From: an uncultured Clostridia bacterium
GTDB lineage: Bacteria > Bacillota > Clostridia > TANB77 > CAG-508
Direction: 5' to 3'
DNA: 64,000 nucleotides
Assembly (NCBI GenBank): GCA_934162535.1
Contig: CAKPJC010000002.1
Location: 1-64,000 of the forward strand
Positions within the stretch are counted from its first letter, which is position 1. Every line of letters starts with the position of its first letter. Below, piece after piece: positions 16,678 through 24,860 of this stretch. The notes below the pieces were generated by a model. The model worked only from the letters and a program-made list of their open reading frames with translations, had not been told where the DNA came from and ran no database searches. A program made the translations under genes and the position numbers.

Positions 16678-18297
16678 ATGAATATAAAGAATTTTTTTAA
16701 TAATCTAATTAATCCAAATAGTGATAAAGTTTATAATTTTTCAATTTCAAATAATGTCAATACTGAAAATTTTGAAATTGAAGAAAATATAAAAAACGTT
16801 TTCACTGTCTTAAATGAAAATTTGGACTTTTTAAAAAGTAAATATAACACATTAATTAATAATGATGTTATTATAAGAGAATTTAATATGCCCTTAAATA
16901 ATAAAAACTATAAATGTTTTATTATTTATATTGATGGTCTTGTTGATTCTATATCAATTAATGACTTTATTTTAAAAGCACTCATGATAGATAAAAGACT
17001 TAATAGTAAAGATATGCCCAAAAATATTGGTGATTATGTTGATAGTTGTTTGTTGCCTCAAAACAGTGTGTCTAAGGTTTATAAATTTACTGATGTTTAT
17101 ACGGGAATAAACATGGGTGACTGTTTACTCTTTATTGATACATTAAATATGGCATTTGATATTGATGTTAAAAAATATAGTCAACGTAGTATTGACGCTC
17201 CCAATAATGAATCAGTAATAAAAGGTCCTCAAGAGGCTTTTGTTGAGAATTTACGTACAAATACATCATTAATTAGAAGAATTGTTAATAATGAAAATTT
17301 GGTAATTGAAAATATCACAGTTGGCAAATTAAGTAAAACAAAGTGTGGTGTTTGTTATATACAAAATATCGCTAATGGAGATTTGGTTTCAGAAGTGAAA
17401 TATCGAATGAGTAGTCTTGACATTGATTCTTTGCTATCAACAGGTCAGTTGGAACAACTTATTGAAGAAGATAAAGGTTTTGGTATTCCTCAAACACTCT
17501 CAACTGAACGTCCAGATAAATGTACAAAATATCTTTTTGAAGGTCGTGTTGTTGTTCTTGTTAATGGTAATCCACAAGCAATTATTCTGCCAGCTACAAT
17601 TGAGGATTTTCTTTTTTCACCTGAAGATACTAATTTGAGACCAATTTTTGCTAATTTTTTGCGTGGACTTCGTATTGTTTCTGCAATTTTGACACTTTTT
17701 TTACCTGGAATTTATATGGCTATTACTAGTTTTCACCAAGAGATTTTACCAACTGAGTTACTGTTCTCAATATTGTCTGCAAGAGAAAATGTTCCTTTTC
17801 CTATAATATTTGAATTACTTTTGATGGAATTTTCTTTTGAACTTATCCGTGAGGCTGGTTTGCGTGTTCCTTCTCCAATAGGTTCTACTATAGGTATTGT
17901 TGGTGCTTTGATATTAGGAGATGCAGCTGTTAATGCTGGCATTGTTAGCCCTATTTTGATAATTATTGTCGCTATTACTGGTATTTCATCATATGCAATT
18001 CCCGATTTTTCATTTGGTTTTCACCTTAGAGTTTTTAGGTTTCTATTTATAGCTCTTGGTGTTACTGCTGGTTTTCTTGGAATTGGTGCAGGAATATTTA
18101 TTTATACTACTTTATTGTGTAGTCTTAAATCTTTTGGTGTTCCTTATACCGCTCCTTTTGCTCCTTCTTATAATTCTCAGGGTAATGGATATTTTGTTCC
18201 TCCTATTTGGAAACAAAAGTATCGTGCAAGTTTCATTTCTCCTAAGAAGAAAAATTCTCAGGATTATATTAGTCAAAAGTGGAATATTCCAAATTAA
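16678..18297 (+). CDS. GerA family spore germination protein (A subunit or SpoVAF-like)
   Basis: GerA-type A subunits sit in the spore inner membrane and, with B and C subunits, respond to germinants. The protein has a large hydrophilic N-terminal part (about 1-315) with GPQEAFVENLRTNTSLIRRI and a C-terminal membrane part of five or six helices including RVPSPIGSTIGIVGALILGDAAV, both hallmarks of PF03323. I prefer the ATG at 16678 (MNIKNFFNN) over an in-frame ATG 12 codons earlier, since the intervening residues look like leader; neither has a clear Shine-Dalgarno site. No gerAB or gerAC homologue is adjacent, so it is an orphan A subunit. A sporulation sigma promoter is expected but I could not identify one with confidence. 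Confidence 0.88.
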   Translation: MNIKNFFNNLINPNSDKVYNFSISNNVNTENFEIEENIKNVFTVLNENLDFLKSKYNTLINNDVIIREFNMPLNNKNYKCFIIYIDGLVDSISINDFILKALMIDKRLNSKDMPKNIGDYVDSCLLPQNSVSKVYKFTDVYTGINMGDCLLFIDTLNMAFDIDVKKYSQRSIDAPNNESVIKGPQEAFVENLRTNTSLIRRIVNNENLVIENITVGKLSKTKCGVCYIQNIANGDLVSEVKYRMSSLDIDSLLSTGQLEQLIEEDKGFGIPQTLSTERPDKCTKYLFEGRVVVLVNGNPQAIILPATIEDFLFSPEDTNLRPIFANFLRGLRIVSAILTLFLPGIYMAITSFHQEILPTELLFSILSARENVPFPIIFELLLMEFSFELIREAGLRVPSPIGSTIGIVGALILGDAAVNAGIVSPILIIIVAITGISSYAIPDFSFGFHLRVFRFLFIALGVTAGFLGIGAGIFIYTTLLCSLKSFGVPYTAPFAPSYNSQGNGYFVPPIWKQKYRASFISPKKKNSQDYISQKWNIPN

Positions 18298-18324
18298 AGG
18301 CAAGAAATTAATCTTGCCTTTCTT
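18296..18324. terminator. Convergent terminator between gerA-like and GT39-like genes
   Basis: A ten-base perfect stem, AAAGGCAAGA (18296-18305) with TCTTGCCTTT (18312-18321) around AATTAA, lies between two convergent genes and is flanked by A and T runs. Confidence 0.7.
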
Positions 18325-19845
18325 CTATCTCTCCACTAAAGTTATTTTATAACAATAGCCATGATAATCTGTAAAATAGCTATTCTCTGAAATTATGTTA
18401 TATCCATTATTTTTAAACAAATCGTCATATGTATTTGTACCTGGGTCATCAACTATCCAAACTCTATTTGAACAATCTTTTACAAAATCTTTTGTTGCAA
18501 CAGTTTCATAGTTTGGACCAAATGCCTTATATGCCTCTTCTACATTCCAATTATCTTTATTGTAAAAATATACTTGATTATCTGGAAAATCAACAGCAGT
18601 AACGAATCCACTAAGATTTGCAATTACAATCATATCATTTTCCTGAATATTGCTTTCAATGTAATTTATTGGTTCCATATTTGTCCTACTATAGTTATCT
18701 TCCATCATTACAATATTATTATATATTCCTAAAATTGCAATAACTGAAAGAATTGAAACAACCTCTATTCTGTTTTGTTCCTTGCCCAAAATAAAACTTA
18801 TTGCAAATATGTATAGTCCTGTTATTACAAATAAATATCTATAATACAATATTGAGGTTTTCATAACAACTGTAATAATTAATGCTGAAACAATTACAGC
18901 GAAATATATAATTACAGACCACTTAAATGCTGTTAGGTTCTCCTTTTTCTTTGCATATATATATGTTTTATAAATCACATATCCATATAGCTCAAGTGCT
19001 AAAACAGTTGGAACTAATAGTCCTGTATAATCTGATGTTTTAACATATCCTGCTAATTGAGAACTTAATAACTCCATTGGTGTTTTTGGAAAAGAAAAAC
19101 CTATCCAAAATCCACTTGAAACATGGCTTAATTGTGTAACAAAGTTTACTAACCACGGTAAATATGCAATTGCTTGTACAGCTCCCATAGATACAATAAA
19201 TATTATTCCCTTTTTTCTCTTTTTTACAATTAAATAGATTAGCATTATTACATTTATTATTCCTGCTGCCATTAACCCATAATAATGTAAATATATACTC
19301 ATTAAACTTGCTATACCAAAAATAACCCAATTTTTTGTATTATCCTCTTTTATTAGTCTATATGCATAAATTGCTAAAACTGTAACTGTCAAAATAGCCC
19401 ATGAGTACATTCTAACTTCTATTGCATATTGAGCCATCTCCGGTAAAAAAGCACATAAAAATGAAAATATAAATCCTGTTTTTTCTCCAAAATCTTTTCT
19501 GATATGTGTATATCCTAAAATTATCATTATTGCAATTGGTATAACTGAAAATAGCTTATATGCAATTATTGATCCCCCTGTTATTAAATATACTATTCTT
19601 AACATCCAATAGTATAATATTGGGTGTACATCATTTCCTCCTATTGTCCATATTTCTCCCATTGAGTGTCTAGCTAATCCAGCTGAATAACATTCATCAA
19701 ACCATAAATTATTATGGAAAGCACCTAGTGATACAAATATTATTCCAATTACTATTATTGCAATATGCCATTGTTTAAATGTTATTGCTTTTATTTTTTG
19801 TTTTAATTTTTCCAATTTTATTCTTCCTTTCGTAATTTTTTTCAT
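18325..19845 (-). CDS. Polytopic membrane glycosyltransferase, GT39/ArnT-like
   Basis: This 506-residue protein has about ten to twelve hydrophobic helices. The first extracytoplasmic loop reads NNLWFDECYSAGLARHSMGEIW and then NDVHPILYYW. An acidic DE pair at that place, followed by a HPxxYY-like motif, is the catalytic signature of GT-C enzymes (protein mannosyltransferase/ArnT family) that use polyprenyl-phosphate sugars. The last 110 residues (YIESNIQENDMIVIANL... to the end) form a soluble extracellular domain. It is not within the main glycan operon. Substrate is unknown. Confidence 0.75.
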   Translation of the reverse strand: MKKITKGRIKLEKLKQKIKAITFKQWHIAIIVIGIIFVSLGAFHNNLWFDECYSAGLARHSMGEIWTIGGNDVHPILYYWMLRIVYLITGGSIIAYKLFSVIPIAIMIILGYTHIRKDFGEKTGFIFSFLCAFLPEMAQYAIEVRMYSWAILTVTVLAIYAYRLIKEDNTKNWVIFGIASLMSIYLHYYGLMAAGIINVIMLIYLIVKKRKKGIIFIVSMGAVQAIAYLPWLVNFVTQLSHVSSGFWIGFSFPKTPMELLSSQLAGYVKTSDYTGLLVPTVLALELYGYVIYKTYIYAKKKENLTAFKWSVIIYFAVIVSALIITVVMKTSILYYRYLFVITGLYIFAISFILGKEQNRIEVVSILSVIAILGIYNNIVMMEDNYSRTNMEPINYIESNIQENDMIVIANLSGFVTAVDFPDNQVYFYNKDNWNVEEAYKAFGPNYETVATKDFVKDCSNRVWIVDDPGTNTYDDLFKNNGYNIISENSYFTDYHGYCYKITLVER

Positions 19846-19875
19846 CTATATTTTACATTATTTTTCGCAAAAAGA

Positions 19876-19912
19876 AAAGACTATAAAATAATTTTTATAA
19901 TCTTTTATATAC
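19876..19912 (-). terminator. Candidate terminator after ytfJ
   Basis: On the minus strand AAAAGATTATAAAA pairs with TTTTATAGTCTTTT, with a C-A mismatch, and is followed by CTTTTT. It lies just beyond the ytfJ stop. Confidence 0.5.
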
Positions 19913-19916
19913 TTTT

Positions 19917-20364
19917 TTATTCTTTTGAATTATCATTGTATTCTAATGTTGTCTCATTTTGTTTTTTATTAAAAATATCATTTACCCTTTGCATCAAATC
20001 AGGAATGTAATCTAATAATTTATCAATACATGAATCATGGTCAACTGGCATCAGTTTCACACTTTCCCCTTGTACTACCAAAAATGCAACAGGGTTTATT
20101 GATACTCCGTGCCCCTGCTCCACCTCCAAATGGTAATTTATATTCTATTTCTTCATCTCTATCTTTTCTATTATATTCTTTTACTGTCTCTCCATTAAAT
20201 TCACTTCCACCTGATGCAAATCCAAAACTCACTTTTGAAATAGGAATTATTACTATACCATTTCTCGTTTCAATTGGCTCTCCTATTATTGTATTGACAT
20301 CTATCATATTTCTGATGCTATCCATTGCAGTTAGCATAAGATTTTCTATTGGATGTTCGTCCAT
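19917..20364 (-). pseudogene. ytfJ: Sporulation protein YtfJ (GerW), split by a one-base frameshift
   Basis: YtfJ/GerW is needed for normal spore germination in Bacillus. The first frame (ATG at 20364) reads MDEHPIENL...NTIIGEPIETRNG...IPISKVSFGFASGGSEF...KLPFGGGAGA and then goes out of frame. The second frame continues with GVSINPVAFLVVQGESVKLMPVDHDSCIDKLLDYIPD to a stop at 19917. Joined, they give a full YtfJ of about 148 residues. Removing one base (plus-strand G at about 20109) restores the conserved GGGAGAGVSINP. The start overlaps the end of ytfI by 47 bases, with GGAG ten bases upstream. It may be a true mutation or a sequencing error. Confidence 0.85.
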
Positions 20365-20872
20365 AATTATCAACTCTCCTTTTTTTAATTTGACTATATA
20401 TATATTGCATCAAATTTACTGTAAATATACCATTTAATTTAATTTTAAATATATTATTGTTGTATACAGGTTTCACAACGTATTTAGGCATTTTTATTGT
20501 AATTCCTAATATACTTGATAGAACTCCTACTAATATTGCTGTTAATGCAGAATCTTCTGTTCCTATTTCTATTAGTAAATCAATTTTCTTGATTTTGAGG
20601 CCAAGACTTTTTGCAATATTAATATCTAATTTGTTTTTTTGAAATAATTTTATAGCTAGTTTCTCTTTTTTTATTTTAAGTTTTATTTTATTAATATCTG
20701 TTCTTAGTATTTTTATCTTATTGAAAATTAATAGATACACATATATTTTCACTATCTTCTTTTTAGTTATTGTATCATATTCTAAATTTTCCACGTCAAT
20801 TCCTATTTTGCTTGTCAGTACTGCTAATGTTATAAAAGTAATTGCTATTATAAATGAAAAAAGAAAAAACAA
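20318..20872 (-). CDS. ytfI: DUF2953 membrane-associated protein (YtfI)
   Basis: The protein has an N-terminal membrane helix (MFFLFSFIIAITFITLAVL), a basic middle, and the conserved DUF2953 core LLIEIGTEDSALTAILVGVLSSILGI near residues 98-123. In Bacillus ytfI is directly upstream of ytfJ and both are sporulation genes; the same order here supports the call. The last 16 codons overlap the start of ytfJ in another frame (NYGRTSNRKSYANCNG). This overlap looks natural because ytfJ has its own ribosome binding site inside it. Confidence 0.85.
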   Translation of the reverse strand: MFFLFSFIIAITFITLAVLTSKIGIDVENLEYDTITKKKIVKIYVYLLIFNKIKILRTDINKIKLKIKKEKLAIKLFQKNKLDINIAKSLGLKIKKIDLLIEIGTEDSALTAILVGVLSSILGITIKMPKYVVKPVYNNNIFKIKLNGIFTVNLMQYIYSQIKKRRVDNYGRTSNRKSYANCNG

Positions 20873-20911
20873 TATTATCGCCTCTTTACTCTAATATTAT
20901 TTTTCCCATTT

Positions 20912-21673
20912 TTATCTTTTTTTATTCTTCATCACTTCAATATTCCCAAATAATTCTTCTTGTTCTGTTGTTACTTTGTTTCTTCTTGACATTTCAAGTA
21001 AACCTGTAAATGCTGTAACAACTTCTTTTTTATTGTTCTTTTTCACAGAAAATAATTTGTTAAATGTAAATTTCTTATACTTTATTAGTGCTCTATACAT
21101 TGTTTTTACAGTGTCTCCAACTGAATATGTTTCTGTTATAGCTATTTTTTCAATATTTGAAGCATTTTCGTTTATTTTATCTTTGTTTTTATCAATTATT
21201 CTTTTATATATTTCTGGTATTGTTGTATTATCATATTTTTCTTCTATTTCCTGTTTTGGTAATTCTATGTTCTCTGGAAGTTTGAAAAATCTTTTTGAAT
21301 ACATTAAAAAGCCTTCTTTTAGTTTCTTGGAAATTTCTTTATATTTTTTGTATTCGATTATTCTTCTTATCAATTCCTCTTCTGTTATTTCTTCTTCATC
21401 ATCTTGTTCTTTTGGCAATAAATGTTTTGATTTTAAATACAGAAGTGTTGATGACATTACCAAAAATTCACTTGTTATGTCTAAATTCATTTTTTCCATT
21501 TGATTAATATACTCTATATATTGATCTGTAATTTCATTTATGTTTATGTCATATATATCCATTTTATTTTTATCTATTAAATGACATAATAAATCAAGTG
21601 GCCCTTCAAAATTATTTAATTTTATTGCATATTTTGATGTTTCTAATGTTAATATATTCTGCATTTTACTCAC
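20912..21673 (-). CDS. scpA: Segregation and condensation protein ScpA
   Basis: ScpA is the kleisin that bridges the SMC dimer in chromosome condensation. The N-terminal FEGPLDLLCHLIDKNKMDIYDININEITDQYIEYI (about 19-53) and STLLYLKSKHLLP are diagnostic. The C-terminal winged-helix part includes FLEMSRR-like TGLLEMSRRNKV. I accept a GTG start at 21673 (AAAGGA 7 bases upstream), overlapping recX by 8 bases; an ATG three codons later is the alternative but lies 16 bases from the site. scpB, the usual next gene, is missing; ytfI follows instead. Confidence 0.94.
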   Translation of the reverse strand: MSKMQNILTLETSKYAIKLNNFEGPLDLLCHLIDKNKMDIYDININEITDQYIEYINQMEKMNLDITSEFLVMSSTLLYLKSKHLLPKEQDDEEEITEEELIRRIIEYKKYKEISKKLKEGFLMYSKRFFKLPENIELPKQEIEEKYDNTTIPEIYKRIIDKNKDKINENASNIEKIAITETYSVGDTVKTMYRALIKYKKFTFNKLFSVKKNNKKEVVTAFTGLLEMSRRNKVTTEQEELFGNIEVMKNKKR

Positions 21674-22085
21674 TCTGGTATCCTTTCCTGTATAGATATT
21701 GCTTTATTTCTTGTTCTTCCATTGTTTGTGCTTTTTTTGTTTTTATTTTTTCAATACATTTTAGTTCATATTCTTTTAGTTGGTCATAATTCTCATCAAT
21801 GTACTTTTCAATAAGTCTTTTGTCTAGTCCTTTACTATATAATTTATATCTTATCTCTTTTATAGACATTGTTTTTAGCACCATGTATTCATTTACTTGT
21901 TTTTCAATAAATTCATAGTCGTTAATATATCCTGCTTCCTTAAAATATTCTATTATATCTTCAAGCACGTTTTCATCAACTGTACTCTTGAATTTTGTTC
22001 TTATTTCTTGTTCTGTTCTTTTTTTATATATTATATATTTTAAAATTTTTGTTTTTTGTTTGTCATATTCTTCTATATTATACAT
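21666..22085 (-). CDS. recX: RecX family regulator
   Basis: RecX proteins bind RecA filaments and modulate recombination. The 139 residues are built of three-helix repeats, with YIIYKKRTEQEIRTKFKS, GYINDYEFIEKQVNEYMVLKTMSIKEIRYKLYSKGLD and YLYRKGY, which fit the RecX pattern (R.S..EL..KL...., GY..D..FA......). It is shorter than Bacillus RecX (264) and close to the short proteobacterial form. RBS GAGGAG is 5 bases before the ATG. It starts the recX-scpA-ytfI-ytfJ unit. recA is not in the window. Confidence 0.75.
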   Translation of the reverse strand: MYNIEEYDKQKTKILKYIIYKKRTEQEIRTKFKSTVDENVLEDIIEYFKEAGYINDYEFIEKQVNEYMVLKTMSIKEIRYKLYSKGLDKRLIEKYIDENYDQLKEYELKCIEKIKTKKAQTMEEQEIKQYLYRKGYQSE

Positions 22086-22223
22086 ATTTCTCCTCTTTCC
22101 TTTATTATTTTATATGATTTTATTTTTTTTTGCAATATTTTTCAAGTATATTTTATTTTAAACAATTTATACTATTATTAGGTTTTATAATTATAAAGCT
22201 AATTATTTTAGGAGGATTTTGGA

Positions 22224-22703
22224 ATGAGCAAAAAATTTCTTTTTACATTTGGTTTATTAATTGCTTTTATTTTTACTATTAGTATTTCTTTTTCATATGC
22301 AACTGATGGTAATAATGAAGGTAAAAATATGCTAAATGATACTGCAAATGGTGTCCGTAATGTTGTTGGTGGCGCTGAAAATGCTGTTGAAGGTGCAGTT
22401 AGAGATGTAACAAATGGTTCTAAAAATATGACTAATAATGCAGAAAGTTCTATGAATAAAGCAACAAACAATGCAAGTTACAACATGAATAATAGTACAG
22501 GTAGAACAAATAATGCAGGATATACTGCTAGTAGAACTTCTACAACAGGTAGTGTAGCAAATACTAATAATACTTTTATGGGCATGACTTCTGCGATGTG
22601 GACATGGTTAATATTAGCAGTTGCTGCAGTTATTATAGTTGCTTTAGTATGGTATTATTCAAATCAAATTACAAATACCAAAAAATATGATGATGAAAAT
22701 TAG
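22224..22703 (+). CDS. Exported Asn/Ala/Thr-rich protein with C-terminal membrane anchor, unknown function
   Basis: A signal peptide (SKKFLFTFGLLIAFIFTISISFSYA, residues 2-26) is followed by about 90 low-complexity residues rich in Asn, Ala, Thr and Gly with repeated N-x-V/A-E-x-A units (NGVRNVVGGAENAVEGAVRDVTNGSKNM). A transmembrane helix (about 131-150) and a short charged tail close the protein, so the middle is exposed outside. TAGGAGG sits 8 bases before the ATG. No family recognised. It is 56 bases upstream of smpB, which has its own promoter. Confidence 0.7.
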   Translation: MSKKFLFTFGLLIAFIFTISISFSYATDGNNEGKNMLNDTANGVRNVVGGAENAVEGAVRDVTNGSKNMTNNAESSMNKATNNASYNMNNSTGRTNNAGYTASRTSTTGSVANTNNTFMGMTSAMWTWLILAVAAVIIVALVWYYSNQITNTKKYDDEN

Positions 22704-22705
22704 TT

Positions 22706-22734
22706 TTGACTTTATTTCTCTTTTTTGCTATAAT
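22706..22734 (+). promoter_or_regulatory. Promoter of smpB
   Basis: TTGACT (22706-22711) and a perfect TATAAT (22729-22734) with a 17-base spacer, 25 bases before the smpB ATG. Confidence 0.75.
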
Positions 22735-22759
22735 TGTACCGTAGAAAAGAGGTATATTT

Positions 22760-23218
22760 ATGAATATAAAACTAATAGCAAAAAATCCTGTTGCACATCA
22801 TAATTATAATATTGAAGATAAAATCGAGGCCGGCATTGTATTAAGTGGAACTGAAATAAAGTCTATAAGACTTGGTAAAGTAAATCTTAAGGATAGTTAT
22901 GCTGGATTTAAAAATGGTGAATGCTTTATTTATTCTATGCATGTTAGTCCATATGAACATGGAAATATTTTTAATAAAGACCCTTTGAGAGATAGAAAAT
23001 TGCTTTTGAATAAAAGGGAAATAAATAAACTCTATGGAAAAATTAAGCAAGATGGCTATAGTTTGATTCCTATTAGTTTGTATTTTAAGGGTAATATTGT
23101 TAAATTAGAACTTGGTATTGGTAAAGGTAAAAAACTATATGATAAAAGACAAGATATAGCTAAAAAAGACGCTGAGAGAAGAATTCAAAAAGCTATGAGA
23201 GAAAAGAACAAATATTAA
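22760..23218 (+). CDS. smpB: SsrA-binding protein SmpB
   Basis: SmpB binds tmRNA and takes it to stalled ribosomes for trans-translation. The sequence has NPVAHHNYNIEDKIEAGIVLSGTEIKSIR at the start, DPLRDRKLLLNKREI in the middle, and a basic C-terminal helix GKKLYDKRQDIAKKDAERRIQKAMREKNKY that enters the mRNA channel. The length of 152 is normal. No ssrA gene is found next to it, and rnr, a common neighbour, is absent. AAGAGG precedes the ATG and a hairpin follows the stop. Confidence 0.97.
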   Translation: MNIKLIAKNPVAHHNYNIEDKIEAGIVLSGTEIKSIRLGKVNLKDSYAGFKNGECFIYSMHVSPYEHGNIFNKDPLRDRKLLLNKREINKLYGKIKQDGYSLIPISLYFKGNIVKLELGIGKGKKLYDKRQDIAKKDAERRIQKAMREKNKY

Positions 23219-23250
23219 GAGGCTTCTATCGAAACCTCTTAATATTTATT
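23214..23250 (+). terminator. Intrinsic terminator of smpB
   Basis: TTAAGAGG and CCTCTTAA form an eight-base stem around a 12-base loop, followed by TATTTATTTTTT. The stem includes the last base of the smpB stop codon region. Confidence 0.7.
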
Positions 23251-23252
23251 TT

Positions 23253-23417
23253 TTATTCACAACATTTGTAACTTCCACACATTGACTCATCAGCTTTTCT
23301 TGTGCTACAACCTTGTGTAGGCATTACATTTATTGAATTTAATTTACATTTCTTTGTATTACAATCTTGATGTAAACAACTTTCTACTTCACAATTTATT
23401 TTTTGATTTTTATCCAT
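23253..23417 (-). CDS. DUF1540-type cysteine-rich small protein
   Basis: The start is the ATG at 23417 (MDKNQKINC), 7 bases after GAGGAGG, giving 54 residues; an 11-codon extension upstream would include that site. Cysteines are arranged C-x4-C-x4-C-x4-C in CEVESCLHQDCNTKKC, then QGCSTR, MCGS and a CC pair. The pattern C-x-V-x-x-C then C-x-L-x-x-I-x-V is that of DUF1540, small presumed metal-binding domains found in clostridia, often in sporulating species. Function unknown. It stands alone between smpB and a small plus-strand gene. Confidence 0.75.
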   Translation of the reverse strand: MDKNQKINCEVESCLHQDCNTKKCKLNSINVMPTQGCSTRKADESMCGSYKCCE

Positions 23418-23520
23418 TTTTCTTTCCTCCTCTTTTATATTATTGCGCAAAAATCAAATATTATTCCAATGAATATTTTTTATTAATTTCAAGCATAATA
23501 TCATAAAGGAGTTTATTTTT

Positions 23521-23802
23521 ATGGTTTCAAAGGTTTTTCTTTTTAGTAACAATACAAAAAAACTTAACGATTTTCTTTCTAAATTTTATGCAAAAAATAT
23601 AAACATTGAAAAAAGTCTTTCTTGGAAAAAAGACTTTTATAATCCTGTTGATATTTCGGAATTGATTGGTGCTTTTGTTGATAATTTAGATGTATATGAC
23701 ATTAATATGTGGATTTCTCTTGATGAAAATATTTTTATTAAAATAACTCCATCTAATGCAGATAATATTATTAGATATTTATTTGAAAGGTATCCTTATT
23801 AG
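23521..23802 (+). CDS. Hypothetical small protein
   Basis: The 93-residue protein has AAAGGAG nine bases before the ATG and typical codon use, so it is very probably real. It reads MVSKVFLFSNNTKKLNDFLSKFY and ends with DINMWISLDENIFIKITPSNADNIIRYLFERYPY, with no signal peptide, membrane helix or cysteine motif. It resembles small alpha/beta proteins seen as conserved hypotheticals in clostridia; I cannot name a family. Its stop abuts the stop of convergent dtd with no spacing. Confidence 0.7.
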   Translation: MVSKVFLFSNNTKKLNDFLSKFYAKNINIEKSLSWKKDFYNPVDISELIGAFVDNLDVYDINMWISLDENIFIKITPSNADNIIRYLFERYPY

Positions 23803-24240
23803 TTATTTTTCCATTATTATTGTTACAGGTCCATCATTTAATAATTCAACTTCCATATGTGCGCCAAATACTCCTTTTTGCACCTCTATTCCTCTTTCAT
23901 GGCATTTCTCACAAAAATACTCATATAATGGTATCGCATTTTCTGGTCTTTCTGCATCTATAAAACTTGGTCTGTTTCCATCATTACAATTTCCGTATAA
24001 TGTAAATTGTGATACAATAAGCAATTTTCCACCTACATCTTTTAATGCTAAATTCATTTTGTTATTTTCATCTGTAAATACTCTTAAATTACATAATTTC
24101 TTTGCTAAATAGTCTGCTTGCTCTCTAGTATCCCCAACTTTTACTCCTATTAACACTAAAAAGCCTTTTTCAATTTTTCCAACTGTTTCTCCTTCAACTT
24201 TTACACTTGCACTTTTTACTCTTTGTATTACCAATTTCAT
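23803..24240 (-). CDS. dtd: D-aminoacyl-tRNA deacylase
   Basis: Dtd removes D-amino acids (and glycine from tRNA-Ala) wrongly attached to tRNA. It starts MKLVIQRVKSASVKVEG and shows the two active-site motifs: VSQFTLYG followed by GNRPSF (near residues 77-92) and the cross-subunit NDGPVTI near the C-terminus (NxGP/NxPxT motif region). The length of 145 is standard. AAGGAGG lies 7 bases before the ATG. relA, a frequent upstream neighbour, is absent; a terminator separates it from the zinc-ribbon gene upstream, so its promoter must lie in or near that hairpin. Confidence 0.95.
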   Translation of the reverse strand: MKLVIQRVKSASVKVEGETVGKIEKGFLVLIGVKVGDTREQADYLAKKLCNLRVFTDENNKMNLALKDVGGKLLIVSQFTLYGNCNDGNRPSFIDAERPENAIPLYEYFCEKCHERGIEVQKGVFGAHMEVELLNDGPVTIIMEK

Positions 24241-24263
24241 TTTTAGTTCCTCCTTGTGTTAGT

Positions 24264-24286
24264 AAAAAGCGACAAAGTCGCTTTTT
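24264..24286 (-). terminator. Intrinsic terminator of the gpsA/zinc-ribbon operon
   Basis: AAAAAGCGAC (24264-24273) and GTCGCTTTTT (24277-24286) form a perfect ten-base stem with an AAA loop and end in a T run in both directions. Confidence 0.85.
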
Positions 24287-24287
24287 A

Positions 24288-24809
24288 TTAGTTATTATTT
24301 TCTTCATTATTATTCTCATTGTTATTTGCTTCACAAGAATTGGTACAATTACATTCGCTTGAATGTTCTTCATTACTTTCTGTGTTTTCATTTTTGTCAT
24401 TGTTTTCTGCATTTTCAACAACCTCTGCTTCAAGTACTTCTACTTCTGGTTGTCTTTCTCCACATTTTGAACAAAATATAGCATCTAGTTCAAGTTCTGC
24501 ATGACATTTTGTACATAATTTTTTATTTTTTAATTCTAGTATTGTTTTTAGGTTTGATTCTATTTCTGCTGTAAGTGCATCAATTTTTGAACATTCATCT
24601 TCTATTTGTGATTTTATGCAAACGTCATCTTCTCTAACATGTTTTTCATATACCTTTTTTCCAATCTCTTTATATAAATCATTTATATCTGATTTACATT
24701 CATTTATTTTTAATCTTAGTTTTGCCTCTTTTGCTAGTTCTCCTGTTTTTTTAGCTGTTACACCATAAGCCTCACTTGCTTTTTCTCCAATTTTGTTAAA
24801 AATACCCAT
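24288..24809 (-). CDS. Zinc-ribbon protein with coiled coil and acidic Cys-containing tail
   Basis: The first 90 residues (MGIFNKIGEKASEAYGVTAKKTGELAKEAKLRLKINECKSDINDLYKEIGKKVYEKH) form a helical coiled-coil part seen in clostridial zinc-ribbon proteins. Then CTKCHAELELDAIFCSKCG is a treble-clef-like zinc ribbon (two CxxC knuckles). The tail (about 125-173) is Glu/Asn-rich and holds four cysteines in SSECNCTNSCEANN, ending in Asn-Glu repeats. Function unknown; perhaps stress or envelope related. It follows gpsA by 51 bases and is the last gene of the cluster. Confidence 0.8.
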   Translation of the reverse strand: MGIFNKIGEKASEAYGVTAKKTGELAKEAKLRLKINECKSDINDLYKEIGKKVYEKHVREDDVCIKSQIEDECSKIDALTAEIESNLKTILELKNKKLCTKCHAELELDAIFCSKCGERQPEVEVLEAEVVENAENNDKNENTESNEEHSSECNCTNSCEANNNENNNEENNN

Positions 24810-24860
24810 TTTTATTTCCTCCTTATTATATATTATTCATTTTATTTACAAAATTATGTA

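Noticed and set aside
20872..20912. Missing scpB hidden between scpA and ytfI
   Set aside because: Only 39 bases lie between the genes, so scpB must be elsewhere.
24194..24433. Short lysine/methionine-rich minus-strand frame overlapping dtd and the zinc-ribbon gene
   Set aside because: It runs across a clear terminator, overlaps two good genes and has low-complexity composition.
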